Source: Xenorhabdus indica (GTDB taxonomy: Bacteria > Pseudomonadota > Gammaproteobacteria > Enterobacterales > Enterobacteriaceae). Taken from it: DNA of 64,000 bases. The stretch spans positions 77,072-141,071 of the forward strand of contig NZ_NKHP01000008.1 in assembly GCF_014467235.1 (NCBI RefSeq), written 5' to 3'. Made by a program: the position numbers and the translations under genes. Shown piece after piece: positions 33,530 through 47,137 of the stretch (position 1 is the stretch's first letter; every line of letters begins with the position of its first letter). The notes below the pieces were generated by a model, which saw only the letters and a list, made by a program, of their open reading frames with translations, searched no databases and had not been told where the DNA came from.

Positions 33530-34270
33530 ATGTCCGTACTTGGCCGTATCCACTCTTTTGAATCCTGCGGAACCATTGATGGCCCTGGTATCCGTTTTAT
33601 CACGTTTTTCCAAGGCTGCCTGATGCGTTGTCTTTATTGTCATAATCGTGATACATGGGATACGCACTGTGGCAAAACGGTAACTGTCGAAGAACTTATC
33701 AAGGAAGTAACAACTTATCGCCATTTCATGAATGCCTCAGGCGGCGGAGTCACAGCATCAGGTGGAGAAGCAATCCTTCAAGCTGAATTTGTCCGTGATT
33801 GGTTCAGAGCTTGCCATGCAGAAGGTATTCACACTTGTTTAGATACCAATGGCTTTGTTCGCCGCTATGAACCAGTAATTGATGAGCTGCTGGATGATAC
33901 CGATTTAGTGATGCTGGACCTAAAACAACTTGACGATGATATTCACCGAGAACTGGTCGGTGTTTCCAATCATCGAACGCTCGAATTTGCCCATTATCTG
34001 GCAAAACGCAATCAAAAAACATGGATCCGCTATGTAGTTGTACCCGGTTGGTCAGATGATGATAAATCTGTCCACATGTTGGGAGAATTCACCAGAGATA
34101 TGAAGAATATCGAGAAAATTGAATTATTGCCTTATCATGAGCTTGGAAAGCATAAATGGATTGCCATGGGTGAAGAATACAAACTGGAAGAGGTAAAACC
34201 ACCTTCTAATGAGACCATGGAGCGCGTGCAACGAATCCTGACTAGTTACGGACATCATGTAATTTATTGA
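33530..34270 (+). CDS. pflA: Pyruvate formate-lyase-activating enzyme PflA
   Basis: Radical-SAM activase that abstracts hydrogen from the PflB glycine. The 4Fe-4S motif is CLMRCLYC (Cys30, Cys34, Cys37). Starting at [11 protein letters not shown] after a GGAGA site gives 246 aa as in E. coli; the in-frame extension to 33449 is intergenic. Conserved [16 protein letters not shown] and [11 protein letters not shown]. Confidence 0.97.
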   Translation: MSVLGRIHSFESCGTIDGPGIRFITFFQGCLMRCLYCHNRDTWDTHCGKTVTVEELIKEVTTYRHFMNASGGGVTASGGEAILQAEFVRDWFRACHAEGIHTCLDTNGFVRRYEPVIDELLDDTDLVMLDLKQLDDDIHRELVGVSNHRTLEFAHYLAKRNQKTWIRYVVVPGWSDDDKSVHMLGEFTRDMKNIEKIELLPYHELGKHKWIAMGEEYKLEEVKPPSNETMERVQRILTSYGHHVIY

Positions 34271-34762
34271 ATCCAATATTCTTCAACAGCCTCAAAAGAA
34301 ATCATCACAAATCGCAACTGGTTCAATAATAAATTGCAGCCAGTTTTGCGCTAAAAAATCATTTTATTTCACTCAATAACTATTGGATTATTAATAAATT
34401 ACATCCACGTCATAAATACATTAACTAAAAAAGTATTAAAACAAGCTCATTTAACAATATGATAAAAAATCATTTCCTGATGATATACCATTTAAAGTAC
34501 AAGGCGATTTTATTGATTGCTTATAAAAGGAAAATTAATTTCAGTTAGTGCAAAAGAAAAATTTTAAATATAAGCAAAATCATTTGGCAATATAAGAAAG
34601 AATTTGTGCATTAATCTCTTAATAAGACCAACAATTAATCCTTGTTGATTAATAATTTTCATGAAATAATCCCTTCTACTTTACCCAAAAACTCTGTTCC
34701 GGGATGGATATAGATAAAATTTAATTTGGCAATTACTATTCAACCAGATAAAGCGGAAAAAA
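34271..34762. other. AT-rich intergenic region after pflA
   Basis: 492 bp with no gene that I can support. A 29-codon ORF without a ribosome site was seen and not called. In E. coli this interval carries a longer string of genes, including dmsABC, so it is a site of gene-content change. Confidence 0.55.
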
Positions 34763-35593
34763 ATGAATAATCAAGATATTAATTTCAATTCCAGGGAAAA
34801 AAGCATATCCCTAACTAAAGAAAAAGAGGTATTCATTCGTGAAGGGCAGGCTGTTGGAGCAGGAGCAGCAACAGAATGGATCGGTAATGCCTGGCAAATA
34901 TTCAAAGCAAACCCAATGCAATGGATACTATTGACATTAATCTATATAGTTATCATGGCAGGCTTGAATTTTATTCCATTCCTAAATTTAGTATCTTTTC
35001 TATTTGGTTCAGTATTTGTTGCCGGTTTTATCGCTGCTGCTGAAAAACAAAGAACCACCGGTAATTTTGAAATAGAATTATTATTCTATGGATTTAAAGA
35101 TAAATTAGGTACACTGGTTGCTGTTGGTGCACTTTACTTAGGCATCTATGCACTTGGGGTCATCGCGGCTGTCCTTGTGGCAGGCTTTGGTATAGTAGAA
35201 CTGTTTTTGGCCTCTCAATATGGGGACCCAAATCCAGCACTATTAATGGATAGCATTTCTTCTTTTATAGGGGCAATCTTTGTCTTCTGTATTTTTAGCT
35301 TAGTCGCCCTTGCATTTATTTGGTTTGCTCCTGCATTGATTATCATTAATGATATGAAATTTGGTGAAGCCGTCTCAATGAGCCTGAATGCTGTGAAGAA
35401 AAACCTACTCGGTGGTTTTCTGTTTTTCCTGCTAATGGGAATTCTGATAGTGACTTCCATGATACCCTTATTGTTGGGCCTGATTATAACTATCCCTATG
35501 AATTTTATTACTTATTATACAACATACCGCAGTATTTTTTATACATCAAAAGGCAACAGCAGCGAAGAACAAAAATCCAGTTTGATCATCTAA
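34763..35593 (+). CDS. BPSS1780-like integral membrane protein, function unknown
   Basis: 276 aa. A polar N-terminus (about 1-35) leads into VGAGAATEWIGNAWQIFKANPMQW, typical of the BPSS1780 family, then roughly six hydrophobic segments, some with Gly/Ala-rich faces. Family function is not known to me. Transcribed alone and followed by a good hairpin (35617-35645). It occupies the pflA-serS interval where E. coli has other genes. Downstream lies a decayed second copy (35737-35910), so the locus was once duplicated. Confidence 0.75.
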   Translation: MNNQDINFNSREKSISLTKEKEVFIREGQAVGAGAATEWIGNAWQIFKANPMQWILLTLIYIVIMAGLNFIPFLNLVSFLFGSVFVAGFIAAAEKQRTTGNFEIELLFYGFKDKLGTLVAVGALYLGIYALGVIAAVLVAGFGIVELFLASQYGDPNPALLMDSISSFIGAIFVFCIFSLVALAFIWFAPALIIINDMKFGEAVSMSLNAVKKNLLGGFLFFLLMGILIVTSMIPLLLGLIITIPMNFITYYTTYRSIFYTSKGNSSEEQKSSLII

Positions 35594-35616
35594 TAAATAC
35601 TGCATAAAAATAAATA

Positions 35617-35645
35617 AAAGTGCTGAATATCAAAGTCAGCACTTT
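35617..35645 (+). terminator. Terminator of the membrane protein gene
   Basis: Arms AAAGTGCTGA (35617-35626) and TCAGCACTTT (35636-35645), followed by GTTAATAA. Lies 24 nt after the stop. Confidence 0.75.
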
Positions 35646-35736
35646 GTTAATAACCTGCATTATCTGAATTATTACCTAATAAATAGAAACAGTAGATAAT
35701 AAAAATATCATTCTTAATGTAAAAGAAAAAAATTTC

Positions 35737-35910
35737 TTCGCAGTCGCTGGAAAACAGAGAACCATAGGTGATTTTAAAATAAGCTTGCTGCTCACTGGAT
35801 TTAATAAATTAGGTTCTATGTAAAGCAGAGCCTGTACTTCTGATTAGTAATTTTTCTTTTATACATCTTATCATTCTTATTTTCAGTATTTTCATTTTTA
35901 CAATCAGTTC
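35737..35910 (+). pseudogene. Degraded partial copy of the adjacent membrane gene
   Basis: Frame 35737-35823 reads FAVAGKQRTIGDFKISLL, then LTGFNKLG. This aligns with AAAEKQRTTGNFEIELLFYGFKDKLG in the intact gene at about 35037-35113, then hits a stop. The following bases (about 35850-35908) read like a membrane segment (NFSFIHLIILIFSIFIF) resembling a later helix of the parent (SSFIGAIFVFCIFSLVALAF). The N-terminal third and most of the middle are missing. A partial tandem duplicate that has decayed is the simplest explanation. Confidence 0.7.
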
Positions 35911-35968
35911 TATACCCAATGGATTTCAAGTTGCGTCGCGGCGGCAAGGGAACGCATCTTATAGGCAG
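35911..35968 (+). repeat. TATACCC-ended intergenic repeat, copy C (half)
   Basis: Starts TATACCCAATGGATTTCAAG, then GCGTCGCGGCGGCAAGGGAACG. The opening 19 bases are the reverse complement of the TTGAAATCCAT..GG ends of the other copies. The right end is lost, and the serS terminator follows. Confidence 0.65.
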
Positions 35969-35992
35969 GATAAAACATAAATTATTGTTGAT

Positions 35993-36020
35993 AAAAAAAG
36001 CGCCTGATATGGCGCTTTTT
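35993..36020. terminator. Terminator of serS
   Basis: Arms AAAAAGCGCC and GGCGCTTTTT around TGATAT (36005-36010), with T runs on both strands. It lies immediately after the serS stop on the minus strand. Confidence 0.9.
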
Positions 36021-36037
36021 ATTAAAGATAAAAGGTA

Positions 36038-37390
<1,353 letters not shown>

Positions 37391-37488
37391 TATTGAGAAA
37401 AAAGTCACTAAAACAGTAGCAAAATCAGTCTTGATTCACCAACCTGATATAAATTCTTTACCATATGAACCTTACCGTATCAATGACA

Positions 37489-38832
37489 TTAACGATAGCG
37501 TTTTATTGAGCTACTTTGGTCCTGTTCCATCAACCAGTTTAATTTCTCACTAATCTTACCTTCCAGCCCTCTGCTGGTCGGGTGATAATAACGAGTATGT
37601 TGCATCTCAGGTGGAAAATAAACTTCTCCCGCCGCATACGCATTGGGCTCATCATGGGCATAACGGTATTCTTCACCAAAACCCATTTCTTTCATCAAAT
37701 TTGTTGGAGCATTACGCAGATGAGCAGGAACGTCATAATCCGATTTTTCTTGTGCATCTGCCATAGCTGCTTTAAATGCCGTGTAAACAGCATTACTTTT
37801 GGGGGCACAGGCAAGATAAACAATTGCCTGTGCAATTGCACGTTCTCCTTCTGCTGCACCAACACGGGTAAAACAATCCCATGCAGCAATTGCTACCTGC
37901 ATTCCACGCGGATCAGCATTGCCTACATCTTCAGACGCTATCGCCAGTAAGCGGCGGGCAACATAAAGCGGATCTCCACCCGCGGTAATAATTCTGGCAT
38001 ACCAGTAAAGCGCAGCATCCGGTGAAGAACCCCGGATTGATTTATGCAAAGCAGATATTAAGTCGTAGTACCTATCACCTTGATTATCAAATCGTGCACT
38101 CCGCTCTCCGCTAACCTCTTTCAGTAACTCTGGGGTCAGGATACGTTGCCCTTGTGCATTGGCTTCCGCCATATCCGACATCATTTCCAGCAAGTTCAAT
38201 GAACGACGTGCATCCCCTGCGACCAACTCAGCTACCATCTGACGAGTACCGTCCGGCAACACGATATTTTGCCCACCGAGGCCATGTTCTTTATCATTTA
38301 TGGCTTGAATAAGCACTTGTTCTATTTCTGCTGGCGAAAGAGATTTCAATAAATAGACTCGCGCTCGTGATAACAGTGCTGAATTTAGTTCAAAAGAGGG
38401 GTTTTCAGTCGTGGCACCAATGAACGTGATGGTGCCATCTTCAATGTGCGGCAAAAAGGCATCTTGTTGGCTTTTGTTAAATCGGTGAACTTCATCGACA
38501 AACAAAATTGTTCTGCGCCCTGCATTGCGGTTCTGTCGTGCTTTTTCTATAGATTCACGTATCTCTTTGATACCAGATGTAACGGCAGAAATACGTTCAA
38601 TATCTGCTTGCGCATAATAGCCGATAATTTCAGCCAGCGTCGTTTTCCCCGTGCCCGGCGGTCCCCACAAAATCATGGAGTGAAGATGACCTGCCCGGAT
38701 CGCCCTTGGCAGAGGTTTCCCCTTTGCCAATAGATGTTGCTGTCCAATATAACGATCCAGCGTAACTGGCCGCATTCTTGCAGCCAGTGGCTGAAACTCA
38801 TTCTGTGAAAAATCGAGTGAAAGATTGTTCAC
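37489..38832 (-). CDS. rarA: Replication-associated recombination protein RarA (MgsA)
   Basis: AAA+ ATPase acting at stalled replication forks with RecA and SSB. 447 aa (E. coli 447). Walker [12 protein letters not shown], Walker B FVDEVHRF, sensor region [18 protein letters not shown], and C-terminal tetramerisation region. Seven nt after lolA. Confidence 0.97.
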   Translation of the reverse strand: MNNLSLDFSQNEFQPLAARMRPVTLDRYIGQQHLLAKGKPLPRAIRAGHLHSMILWGPPGTGKTTLAEIIGYYAQADIERISAVTSGIKEIRESIEKARQNRNAGRRTILFVDEVHRFNKSQQDAFLPHIEDGTITFIGATTENPSFELNSALLSRARVYLLKSLSPAEIEQVLIQAINDKEHGLGGQNIVLPDGTRQMVAELVAGDARRSLNLLEMMSDMAEANAQGQRILTPELLKEVSGERSARFDNQGDRYYDLISALHKSIRGSSPDAALYWYARIITAGGDPLYVARRLLAIASEDVGNADPRGMQVAIAAWDCFTRVGAAEGERAIAQAIVYLACAPKSNAVYTAFKAAMADAQEKSDYDVPAHLRNAPTNLMKEMGFGEEYRYAHDEPNAYAAGEVYFPPEMQHTRYYHPTSRGLEGKISEKLNWLMEQDQSSSIKRYR

Positions 38833-38839
38833 TTAAACC

Positions 38840-39451
38840 TCACTGGCGCTGATCATCCAGCGTAACACCTTCTGGTAAAGTGAATTTGAATTTTGACGCA
38901 TCTACGCTGGTATTCTGCTGCCCTTTCAACTGATAAGCGCTTTTCTGACCGTCTTGTTCCACTGCCGTAAATTTCTGAATAGTGCCATCAGGTGTCACTG
39001 TGATTGAAAAATGTTTCAGATTTCCATTGGCATTATTCGGCGTCAACTCAAAATTATTACCATTTTGTGTCACTCTGTATTGTTTCCAATCCGAGGGATC
39101 ATTACGAGCAATCAACATAAACGGTGTATTGCCCGTAGCATCTTTCAGCCAATTAGCTGTTACTTGCTCAACAAAAGGATTGTAGAACCACAACGTTTTA
39201 CCATCAGAAATCAAAGTACTTTCATCAGGCGATGTCATATGCCAATGAAACAAATTGGGACGTTTAACCCAAAGTTGCCCTTCACCATTTTGGATCGTTG
39301 AACCGTCACTGCTGGTAACAGTCTGAATAAAGTTCGCGTGAAAACTATTTACCTTACTCAATCGCCCCTGCAAACTTTGTGCAGCATCAGCCCATGCAGA
39401 ACTCACGCTCATTCCCATCATCAGACAACCAATCAACATCAGTTTTTTCAT
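38840..39451 (-). CDS. lolA: Outer-membrane lipoprotein carrier LolA
   Basis: Periplasmic chaperone carrying lipoproteins from LolCDE to LolB. 203 aa (E. coli 203) with a signal peptide ending AWA before [10 protein letters not shown]. Conserved [26 protein letters not shown] and the ARNDPSDW segment. Between ftsK (66 nt) and rarA (7 nt), the common ftsK-lolA-rarA order. Confidence 0.97.
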   Translation of the reverse strand: MKKLMLIGCLMMGMSVSSAWADAAQSLQGRLSKVNSFHANFIQTVTSSDGSTIQNGEGQLWVKRPNLFHWHMTSPDESTLISDGKTLWFYNPFVEQVTANWLKDATGNTPFMLIARNDPSDWKQYRVTQNGNNFELTPNNANGNLKHFSITVTPDGTIQKFTAVEQDGQKSAYQLKGQQNTSVDASKFKFTLPEGVTLDDQRQ

Positions 39452-39517
39452 GTGTGAGTACCTTCAATTCATATATTACCGGCATCACAATAACCGATGC
39501 CGAATTTAAAATGATGC

Positions 39518-42500
39518 TCAGTGTTCATGTGGCGGAGGTGCTAAAACTTCACGATTACCATTATGACCAGGCGCACTGACAATTTGCTGAGCTTCCATCT
39601 GTTCTACAATTCGAGCTGCCCGGTTATAACCAATACGAAATTGACGTTGTACCCCGGAGATAGATACCCGGCGTTTTTCAATCACAAATTCAACGGCCTG
39701 ATCAAACAAAGGATCCAGCTCTTCATCACTATCTAATCCCAATCCTCCTTCGCCATCGTCCCCCCCTTTAATAATATTATCAATGTATTGAGGGCGACCA
39801 CGCGCTTTCCAGTCATTAACAACTTCATGGACTTCTTGATCACGCACGAAAGCACCGTGGACACGTACAGGAATCGAAGAGTTTGGTGCCAAATAAAGCA
39901 TATCCCCCATACCAAGCAAGGATTCCGCTCCTCCCTGATCAAGAATGGTACGGGAATCAATTTTACTAGAAACAGTGAATGCAATTCGCGTAGGAATATT
40001 GGCCTTAATCAATCCTGTAATAATATCAACAGAAGGACGCTGTGTAGCCAGTACCAAGTGGATCCCCGCAGCACGCGCTTTCTGTGCCAAACGCGCAATT
40101 AACTCTTCCACTTTTTTCCCGACTGTCATCATTAAATCGGCAAACTCATCGACCATAACAACAATATAAGGCTCTTTTTTCAGTACAGGGTGTGCCACAT
40201 CCATACTGTCACCCGGCTTCCAGAAGGGATCCGGGATTGGTCGGCCCATATTTTCAGCCTGTTTGATCTTATCGTTATAACCCGCGATATTGCGCACGCC
40301 TAAAGCTGACATCAATTTATAACGGCGTTCCATTTCATTGACACACCAACGCAGTGCATTGGCTGCGTCTTTCATATCAGTGACCACTTCTGTCAACAAA
40401 TGCGGAATGCCTTCGTAAACAGATAACTCAAGCATTTTCGGGTCGATCATGATAAAACGAACATCTTCTGGTTTCGCTTTATACAAGATGCTGAGGATCA
40501 TAGCATTAACGCCGACTGATTTTCCCGAACCTGTCGTCCCTGCCACCAACAAATGAGGCATTTTTCCTAAATCAGCAACAACAGGCTGACCAGCGATATC
40601 TTTTCCCAAAACGATAGTTAATGGTGACGGATTATCACGGAATTTTTCACAATCCAGCACTTCCCGCAAATAAACGGTCTGGCGTTTTTTATTCGGTAAT
40701 TCCAAACCCACATAAGGTTTTCCTGGGATCACTTCAACAATACGAACTGCCACAGCCGAAAGTGAACGTGCAAGATCACGAGATAAATTGGAGATGCGGG
40801 AAGCTTTAACCCCAGGCGCTAAATCCAATTCAAAACGCGTGATTACAGGACCTGGAGAGAACCCAACAACATCCGCTTTAACACGATAATCATTCAGACG
40901 AGCTTCAATTAAACGCGAAGTTTGTTCCAGTACAAACATATCAATCGGTTCTTCTGCTGCTGGAGGTTCTGTCAGAAGATCTAAAGAAGGCATCGGTGTA
41001 GTCGGCTTAGGCAATGGCTGATCATTACGTACCAAAAATGGATGAAACAGGCTTGGTTGCTGCGGTTGCTGCGGTTGCTGCGGTTGCTGCGGTTGCTGCG
41101 GTTGCTGCGGTTGCTGCGCAAAAGTATGCGTAGTTTCCGGCTGATGAGAAGTTTTTAAAACAGAAGAATCTGTTGAAACAGGAGCAATATTTTTTTCTTG
41201 TTCTGGCTGAATAGCCGCCTCTTCCTGTGGCATAGACTCAGAAGGCATAAATAATGGTTCTGCTGGCTCAGAAATTTCTACGCTATTATTTGGTGAAAAA
41301 TAACCAAACATAGGCTGTTCAGACTGCTGCGAAACAGCAAGTTGGCTTTGATAACGTTCACGTTGCTGCTGTTCAAATTCTTTCCGCAACGTTTCTTCCT
41401 GCTCTGCTTGTTCATCAATACTGATTAGTACTTTATCATCACGGTCTTCAACAGATTGTTCTGCTGTTGTTGTTTTACCATGTGTTGGTTGGTTATAAAT
41501 AGAGGTGAAATTTTCAGCTTTTACTTGTTCTGCCTCTTTTTCCAAATCATAACCATAACGCTCACGCTGTTGCGCAATAAATTGCTCACGCAGTATGTCT
41601 TGCTGCTGCTCATCCATTCTCTGTTCTTCAGCTTCAGCATTGAGTTCGGCCTGTCTTTCTTTCCGCTGCAAATGCTCAGACAAACGGTGAGAAGGGACTT
41701 TAATACCATACAATTCACGGCGAGTCGGTATTCGTACCGGATTCGGCCTTGGCATTTCAGGGCCTATTCCCTGTTTCATCTGAGGATTCTTCACAACAGC
41801 AATAGAGCTAGTTACTGAATCCCGCAAATCAGTACTCTCTTTTGAAGGCGGTGACATTGGTATAGCACTCTGTGTTGCTATGTCATTCCCCGGCTGCTCA
41901 TCAGGCAGCTCAAATATATACCGGGTAGGCTCTTGCTCCTGACTATTTTCAGTTTGTTCTGATGCAGTCATCTGTTCAACTCCAGCCTGCCCTAATTCCG
42001 TTTGTATTGATTTTGCCTCTGGAACTATGGATATTTGCGGCTTAATCAGGTGAGATTTATTGTTTTGTTCCAGAGTAGATTGCATCTGTTCAAGTGAAGT
42101 ATCTTCAGATTTAGAAGAAACTATTTCAGGTGAAATTGTTTCCTCTGATTTTTCCATAACTGGCTGTTCTGAATTGGTATTCACCAACTCTGTCACTGTT
42201 GGAACTGTCAGTAACACATCATCTTCATCATCAGCAATGGTGTTTTGAATAACATGAATTGCCTTTACAGGAGTTACTTTAGACTCCCCTTGTTTAGAAT
42301 GGCTTATATCATCAGAAGACTCAGGAAAAGCTTCTTTTTCCAACTCATGATCATAATCAGTTTGTGTGCGACCACGATTAACCACAAAACTGAGCGAATC
42401 CAGAGTGTACTCCCCGATTTTTTCTGCAATGGTAAGCCAGGACCAGCCCGTAAATAATGTGAACCCGATAGCCCATGTACCAAGTAAGGCTAAAGTTGCA

Positions 42501-42985
42501 CCAAGTATGTTAAACCACGGCAGGATCGCGTTACTGAACAGACTACCGATAACACCCCCTGAAGCAAAATCACCCAAATCATCAATATTGAGTGCAACCA
42601 AACCACATGAAGTCAAGATAAGAGTTAGGGCACCAATAACACGTAATGCCAGTGTGAAGAAATCCACATACTCTTGCCTATTTTTCTGACGGAAAGCATT
42701 CCAACAACCCAAAAGCATTAAGGGTGGGACTGCATAGGCAAGAATACCAAATGCTGAGAATAGTATGTCTGACAACCAAGCACCAATGCTGCCACCTAAA
42801 TTATGAACAGGTTCATGCCAGGCAGTTTGTGACCAGCTAGGATCGGAAGGGTGAAAACTGACAAGTGCTACCATTAAATATACGGCACATATAGCAATAA
42901 CCAACAGAACGGCTTCCAGAAGCCGACGGCCACTGCTTACTCTTTTTAATCTAACACGTTTGTCTTCTGTATATTCCTGGTTCAA
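39518..42985 (-). CDS. ftsK: DNA translocase FtsK
   Basis: Septal DNA pump that clears chromosomes and activates XerCD at dif. 1155 aa, shorter than E. coli FtsK (1329) mainly in the linker. Four to five N-terminal membrane helices (about 20-190), a Q/E/S-rich linker (about 190-650) and a C-terminal RecA-like motor with Walker [18 protein letters not shown] and the gamma winged helix ([22 protein letters not shown]). The linker carries seven QQP repeats from a 9-bp tandem array (41055-41117). Confidence 0.97.
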   Translation of the reverse strand: MNQEYTEDKRVRLKRVSSGRRLLEAVLLVIAICAVYLMVALVSFHPSDPSWSQTAWHEPVHNLGGSIGAWLSDILFSAFGILAYAVPPLMLLGCWNAFRQKNRQEYVDFFTLALRVIGALTLILTSCGLVALNIDDLGDFASGGVIGSLFSNAILPWFNILGATLALLGTWAIGFTLFTGWSWLTIAEKIGEYTLDSLSFVVNRGRTQTDYDHELEKEAFPESSDDISHSKQGESKVTPVKAIHVIQNTIADDEDDVLLTVPTVTELVNTNSEQPVMEKSEETISPEIVSSKSEDTSLEQMQSTLEQNNKSHLIKPQISIVPEAKSIQTELGQAGVEQMTASEQTENSQEQEPTRYIFELPDEQPGNDIATQSAIPMSPPSKESTDLRDSVTSSIAVVKNPQMKQGIGPEMPRPNPVRIPTRRELYGIKVPSHRLSEHLQRKERQAELNAEAEEQRMDEQQQDILREQFIAQQRERYGYDLEKEAEQVKAENFTSIYNQPTHGKTTTAEQSVEDRDDKVLISIDEQAEQEETLRKEFEQQQRERYQSQLAVSQQSEQPMFGYFSPNNSVEISEPAEPLFMPSESMPQEEAAIQPEQEKNIAPVSTDSSVLKTSHQPETTHTFAQQPQQPQQPQQPQQPQQPQQPSLFHPFLVRNDQPLPKPTTPMPSLDLLTEPPAAEEPIDMFVLEQTSRLIEARLNDYRVKADVVGFSPGPVITRFELDLAPGVKASRISNLSRDLARSLSAVAVRIVEVIPGKPYVGLELPNKKRQTVYLREVLDCEKFRDNPSPLTIVLGKDIAGQPVVADLGKMPHLLVAGTTGSGKSVGVNAMILSILYKAKPEDVRFIMIDPKMLELSVYEGIPHLLTEVVTDMKDAANALRWCVNEMERRYKLMSALGVRNIAGYNDKIKQAENMGRPIPDPFWKPGDSMDVAHPVLKKEPYIVVMVDEFADLMMTVGKKVEELIARLAQKARAAGIHLVLATQRPSVDIITGLIKANIPTRIAFTVSSKIDSRTILDQGGAESLLGMGDMLYLAPNSSIPVRVHGAFVRDQEVHEVVNDWKARGRPQYIDNIIKGGDDGEGGLGLDSDEELDPLFDQAVEFVIEKRRVSISGVQRQFRIGYNRAARIVEQMEAQQIVSAPGHNGNREVLAPPPHEH
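41055..41117 (-). repeat. 9-bp tandem repeat inside ftsK (seven copies)
   Basis: Seven identical GGTTGCTGC units, encoding on the minus strand a run of Gln-Gln-Pro. Length changes in multiples of 9 would keep the frame, so it is a likely variable-number repeat in the flexible linker. Confidence 0.95.
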
Positions 42986-43022
42986 GAAAGGCTCTCCAGG
43001 TTTTCCTGTTGATTAAACGGAA

Positions 43023-43047
43023 CAACGCTGAGGTTAGCTCAGCGTTG
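43023..43047 (-). terminator. Hairpin between lrp and ftsK
   Basis: Perfect arms CAACGCTGAG (43023-43032) and CTCAGCGTTG (43038-43047) with a 5-nt loop, between lrp stop and ftsK start. A short T-rich stretch follows on the minus strand (TTGTTCCGTTT). Probably terminates lrp. Confidence 0.65.
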
Positions 43048-43124
43048 AAACTGTATGCATAAACAGGAGTGTACCTAAATTTTTCCTGTTTTGCATCTAT
43101 ACACTGTACATTGTAGACAAAAGC

Positions 43125-43619
43125 TTAACGAGTCTTAATTACCAAACGGTTACTCTGTTTCACTTCTTCCATGACTACATAAGTACGCGTATCGTTAACG
43201 CCCGGAAGACGTAATAAGGTCTCACCAAGCAATTTACGGTACGCAGACATATCTGGCACACGTGTTTTCAGTAAGTAGTCAAAATCCCCTGAAACCAAAT
43301 GGCACTCTTGAATTTCTTCCAATTTTTGTACAGCAGTATTGAACTGCTCAAAAACATCTGCTGCTCCACGGTTTAGGGTAATTTCAACGAATACCAGCAA
43401 TGATGCATCCAGATAATGGGGATTCAGCAAAGCAGTATAACCAGAAATAAAGCCTTGACGCTCTAAACGACGTACGCGTTCCAAACAAGGTGTAGGTGAT
43501 AATCCTACCCGTTTGGATAATTCCACATTAGAAATACGGCCGTCTTTCTGCAATTCGTTAAGGATATTACGGTCTATGCGATCAAGATCTTTTCCTGGAC
43601 GCTTCTTATTATCTATCAT
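43125..43619 (-). CDS. lrp: Leucine-responsive regulatory protein Lrp
   Basis: Global feast/famine regulator binding DNA as octamers or hexadecamers, with leucine modulating it. 164 aa, the same as E. coli. N-terminal winged helix-turn-helix (SNVELSKRVGLSPTPCLERV, residues about 30-50) and a C-terminal RAM domain (ECHLVSGDFDYLLK). In Photorhabdus and Xenorhabdus Lrp controls phenotypic variation and host association, so this gene may regulate the accessory functions. It has a very long upstream region (43620-44255). Confidence 0.98.
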   Translation of the reverse strand: MIDNKKRPGKDLDRIDRNILNELQKDGRISNVELSKRVGLSPTPCLERVRRLERQGFISGYTALLNPHYLDASLLVFVEITLNRGAADVFEQFNTAVQKLEEIQECHLVSGDFDYLLKTRVPDMSAYRKLLGETLLRLPGVNDTRTYVVMEEVKQSNRLVIKTR

Positions 43620-45215
<1,596 letters not shown>

Positions 45216-45229
45216 GATTATCTTTCCCT

Positions 45230-45256
45230 AAAAGCGCTGTTTCGATAGCGCTTTTT
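45230..45256 (+). terminator. Rho-independent terminator of trxB
   Basis: Arms AAAAGCGCT (45230-45238) and AGCGCTTTT (45247-45255), 15 nt after the trxB stop. Confidence 0.9.
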
Positions 45257-45297
45257 AACAAGTAACTTTTTACAGGTAATATAGTGCTAGTGCGCGG

Positions 45298-45325
45298 AAG
45301 CTGGCAATACGATTACCAGCTTTTT
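45298..45325 (+). terminator. Second terminator-like hairpin upstream of cydD
   Basis: Arms AAGCTGG (45298-45304) and CCAGCTT (45316-45322), then a T run. It lies 43 nt beyond the trxB terminator and 41 nt before cydD, so it would also stop or attenuate transcription entering cydDC. Confidence 0.7.
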
Positions 45326-45365
45326 GATATGCCGTATCATCATCTGCTAATCTGAAATTTTTCTT

Positions 45366-47135
45366 ATGGACAAAACAAGACAATCTGAACTTGTTCGATG
45401 GCTGAAACAGCAAAGCGCTCCAGCCCGTCGATGGCTTCGTCTATCCATGCTGCTAGGGCTAATTGGTGGTTTACTGATTATCACTCAGGCCTGGCTTCTC
45501 GCTTCTATTCTTCAGGCGCTCATTATGGATAATGTTCCCCGTGAAAATCTCATCAACCAATTCCTGATGTTGATGGCTTCTTTCACGCTGAGAGCCATTG
45601 TCAGTGCTGTCCGGGAGCGCATCGGGTTTATCTGCGGTAAAGTCGTGCGTCAACAAATCCGCAGTATGGTATTGGATAAGCTGACACAATTGGGACCTGT
45701 TTGGGTAAAAGGCAAACCGGCTGGTAGTTGGGCGACCATTATTCTGGAACAAATTGAAGACATGCAGGATTTTTATTCCCGCTATTTACCTCAAATGACC
45801 CTTGCGGCTACTATCCCTGTCTTAATCCTTATCACTATCTTTCCCATCAATTGGGTCGCTGGTGTTATTCTGTTCGTAACGGCGCCATTAATCCCTATTT
45901 TCATGGCATTGGTCGGATTAGGGGCTGCTGATGCTAACCGACGCAATTTTGTTGCACTTGGTCGCTTAAGTGGTCATTTTCTGGATCGTTTACGTGGTCT
46001 CGAAACATTGCGTTTGTTCCATCGTGGAAAAGCCGAAATTAAACAAATTACCGAATCGACAGAAGATTTCCGACGCAGGACAATGGAAGTACTACGTATG
46101 GCATTTTTATCTTCTGCGGTATTGGAATTTTTTGCGGCTGTTTCCATTGCTGTTGTCGCTGTTTATTTTGGTTTTTCTTATCTGGGAGAGTTACATTTTG
46201 GCAGTTATGGCCTTGGCGTGACATTATTTGCCGGTTTCCTTGCACTTATCCTTGCTCCTGAATTTTTCCAACCACTGCGTGATTTGGGCACTTTTTATCA
46301 TGCTAAAGCCCAGGCTGTGGGCGCTGCGGAATCACTTTTCACCTTGTTAAGCAGCAATGGGGAACACACCCCATACAGCGGCAGAAAAACCTTATCAGAT
46401 AAAAAATCAGTGGCTATTGAAGCAAGTGAATTGGAAATTCTGTCACATGATGGGCATCGTCTTGCTGGCCCTTTAAATTTTACAATTGATAAGTATCAAC
46501 GCATTGCATTAGTGGGAAAAAGTGGCGCAGGAAAAAGTTCACTGATAAATGTGTTACTCGGTTTTCTTCCTTACCGGGGTTCATTGAAAATCAATGGAAA
46601 CGAATTGCGTGAGCTTGATCTCGATAAATGGCGTGAACAAGTAAGTTGGGTTGGACAAAACCCTCATCTGCCGGAACAAACGGTACTCGATAATATTCGT
46701 CTTGGTCAATTTGATGCGCCCCCAGAACAGATCCACGATGTAATGAAACGCGCTTATGTCGATGAGTTTGTCTGTGATCTCCCTGATGGTATAAACACAG
46801 TTATTGGTGATAATGCGGCTCGTCTATCTGTTGGACAGGCTCAGCGTATCGCTGTAGCACGGGCATTATTAAATCCGTGCCAGCTCTTGTTAATGGATGA
46901 ACCCGCAGCCAGCCTTGATACTAATAGTGAACAACGCGTGATGATGGCATTGAATCAGGCATCCGGTCAGCAAACAACATTATTGGTTACACACTTACTG
47001 GAAGAAACGCTGAAATACGACCAAATCTGGGTTATGGATAGCGGGTTAATTATCGAAAAAGATAACTATCAAAATTTGAGCCAATCTCAAGGTGCATTTT
47101 CCCGTCTGTTGTCTCATCGCAGTGTGGAGCTTTAA
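45366..47135 (+). CDS. cydD: Heterodimeric ABC exporter subunit CydD
   Basis: With CydC forms the inner-membrane exporter of glutathione and cysteine (and heme-linked) required to assemble cytochrome bd. 589 aa (E. coli 588). Six-helix membrane domain, Walker A GKSGAGKSS, a signature motif of the form LSVGQAQR and Walker B LLLMDEPAASLD. The cydC start lies 2 nt downstream. Confidence 0.96.
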   Translation: MDKTRQSELVRWLKQQSAPARRWLRLSMLLGLIGGLLIITQAWLLASILQALIMDNVPRENLINQFLMLMASFTLRAIVSAVRERIGFICGKVVRQQIRSMVLDKLTQLGPVWVKGKPAGSWATIILEQIEDMQDFYSRYLPQMTLAATIPVLILITIFPINWVAGVILFVTAPLIPIFMALVGLGAADANRRNFVALGRLSGHFLDRLRGLETLRLFHRGKAEIKQITESTEDFRRRTMEVLRMAFLSSAVLEFFAAVSIAVVAVYFGFSYLGELHFGSYGLGVTLFAGFLALILAPEFFQPLRDLGTFYHAKAQAVGAAESLFTLLSSNGEHTPYSGRKTLSDKKSVAIEASELEILSHDGHRLAGPLNFTIDKYQRIALVGKSGAGKSSLINVLLGFLPYRGSLKINGNELRELDLDKWREQVSWVGQNPHLPEQTVLDNIRLGQFDAPPEQIHDVMKRAYVDEFVCDLPDGINTVIGDNAARLSVGQAQRIAVARALLNPCQLLLMDEPAASLDTNSEQRVMMALNQASGQQTTLLVTHLLEETLKYDQIWVMDSGLIIEKDNYQNLSQSQGAFSRLLSHRSVEL

Positions 47136-47137
47136 TC

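Noticed and set aside
34459-34548. 29-codon ORF after pflA
   Set aside because: No ribosome site, low-complexity AT-rich sequence, no recognisable motif.
41055-41117. 9-bp repeat as a possible CRISPR-like array
   Set aside because: Pure head-to-tail units without spacers, inside ftsK and in frame.
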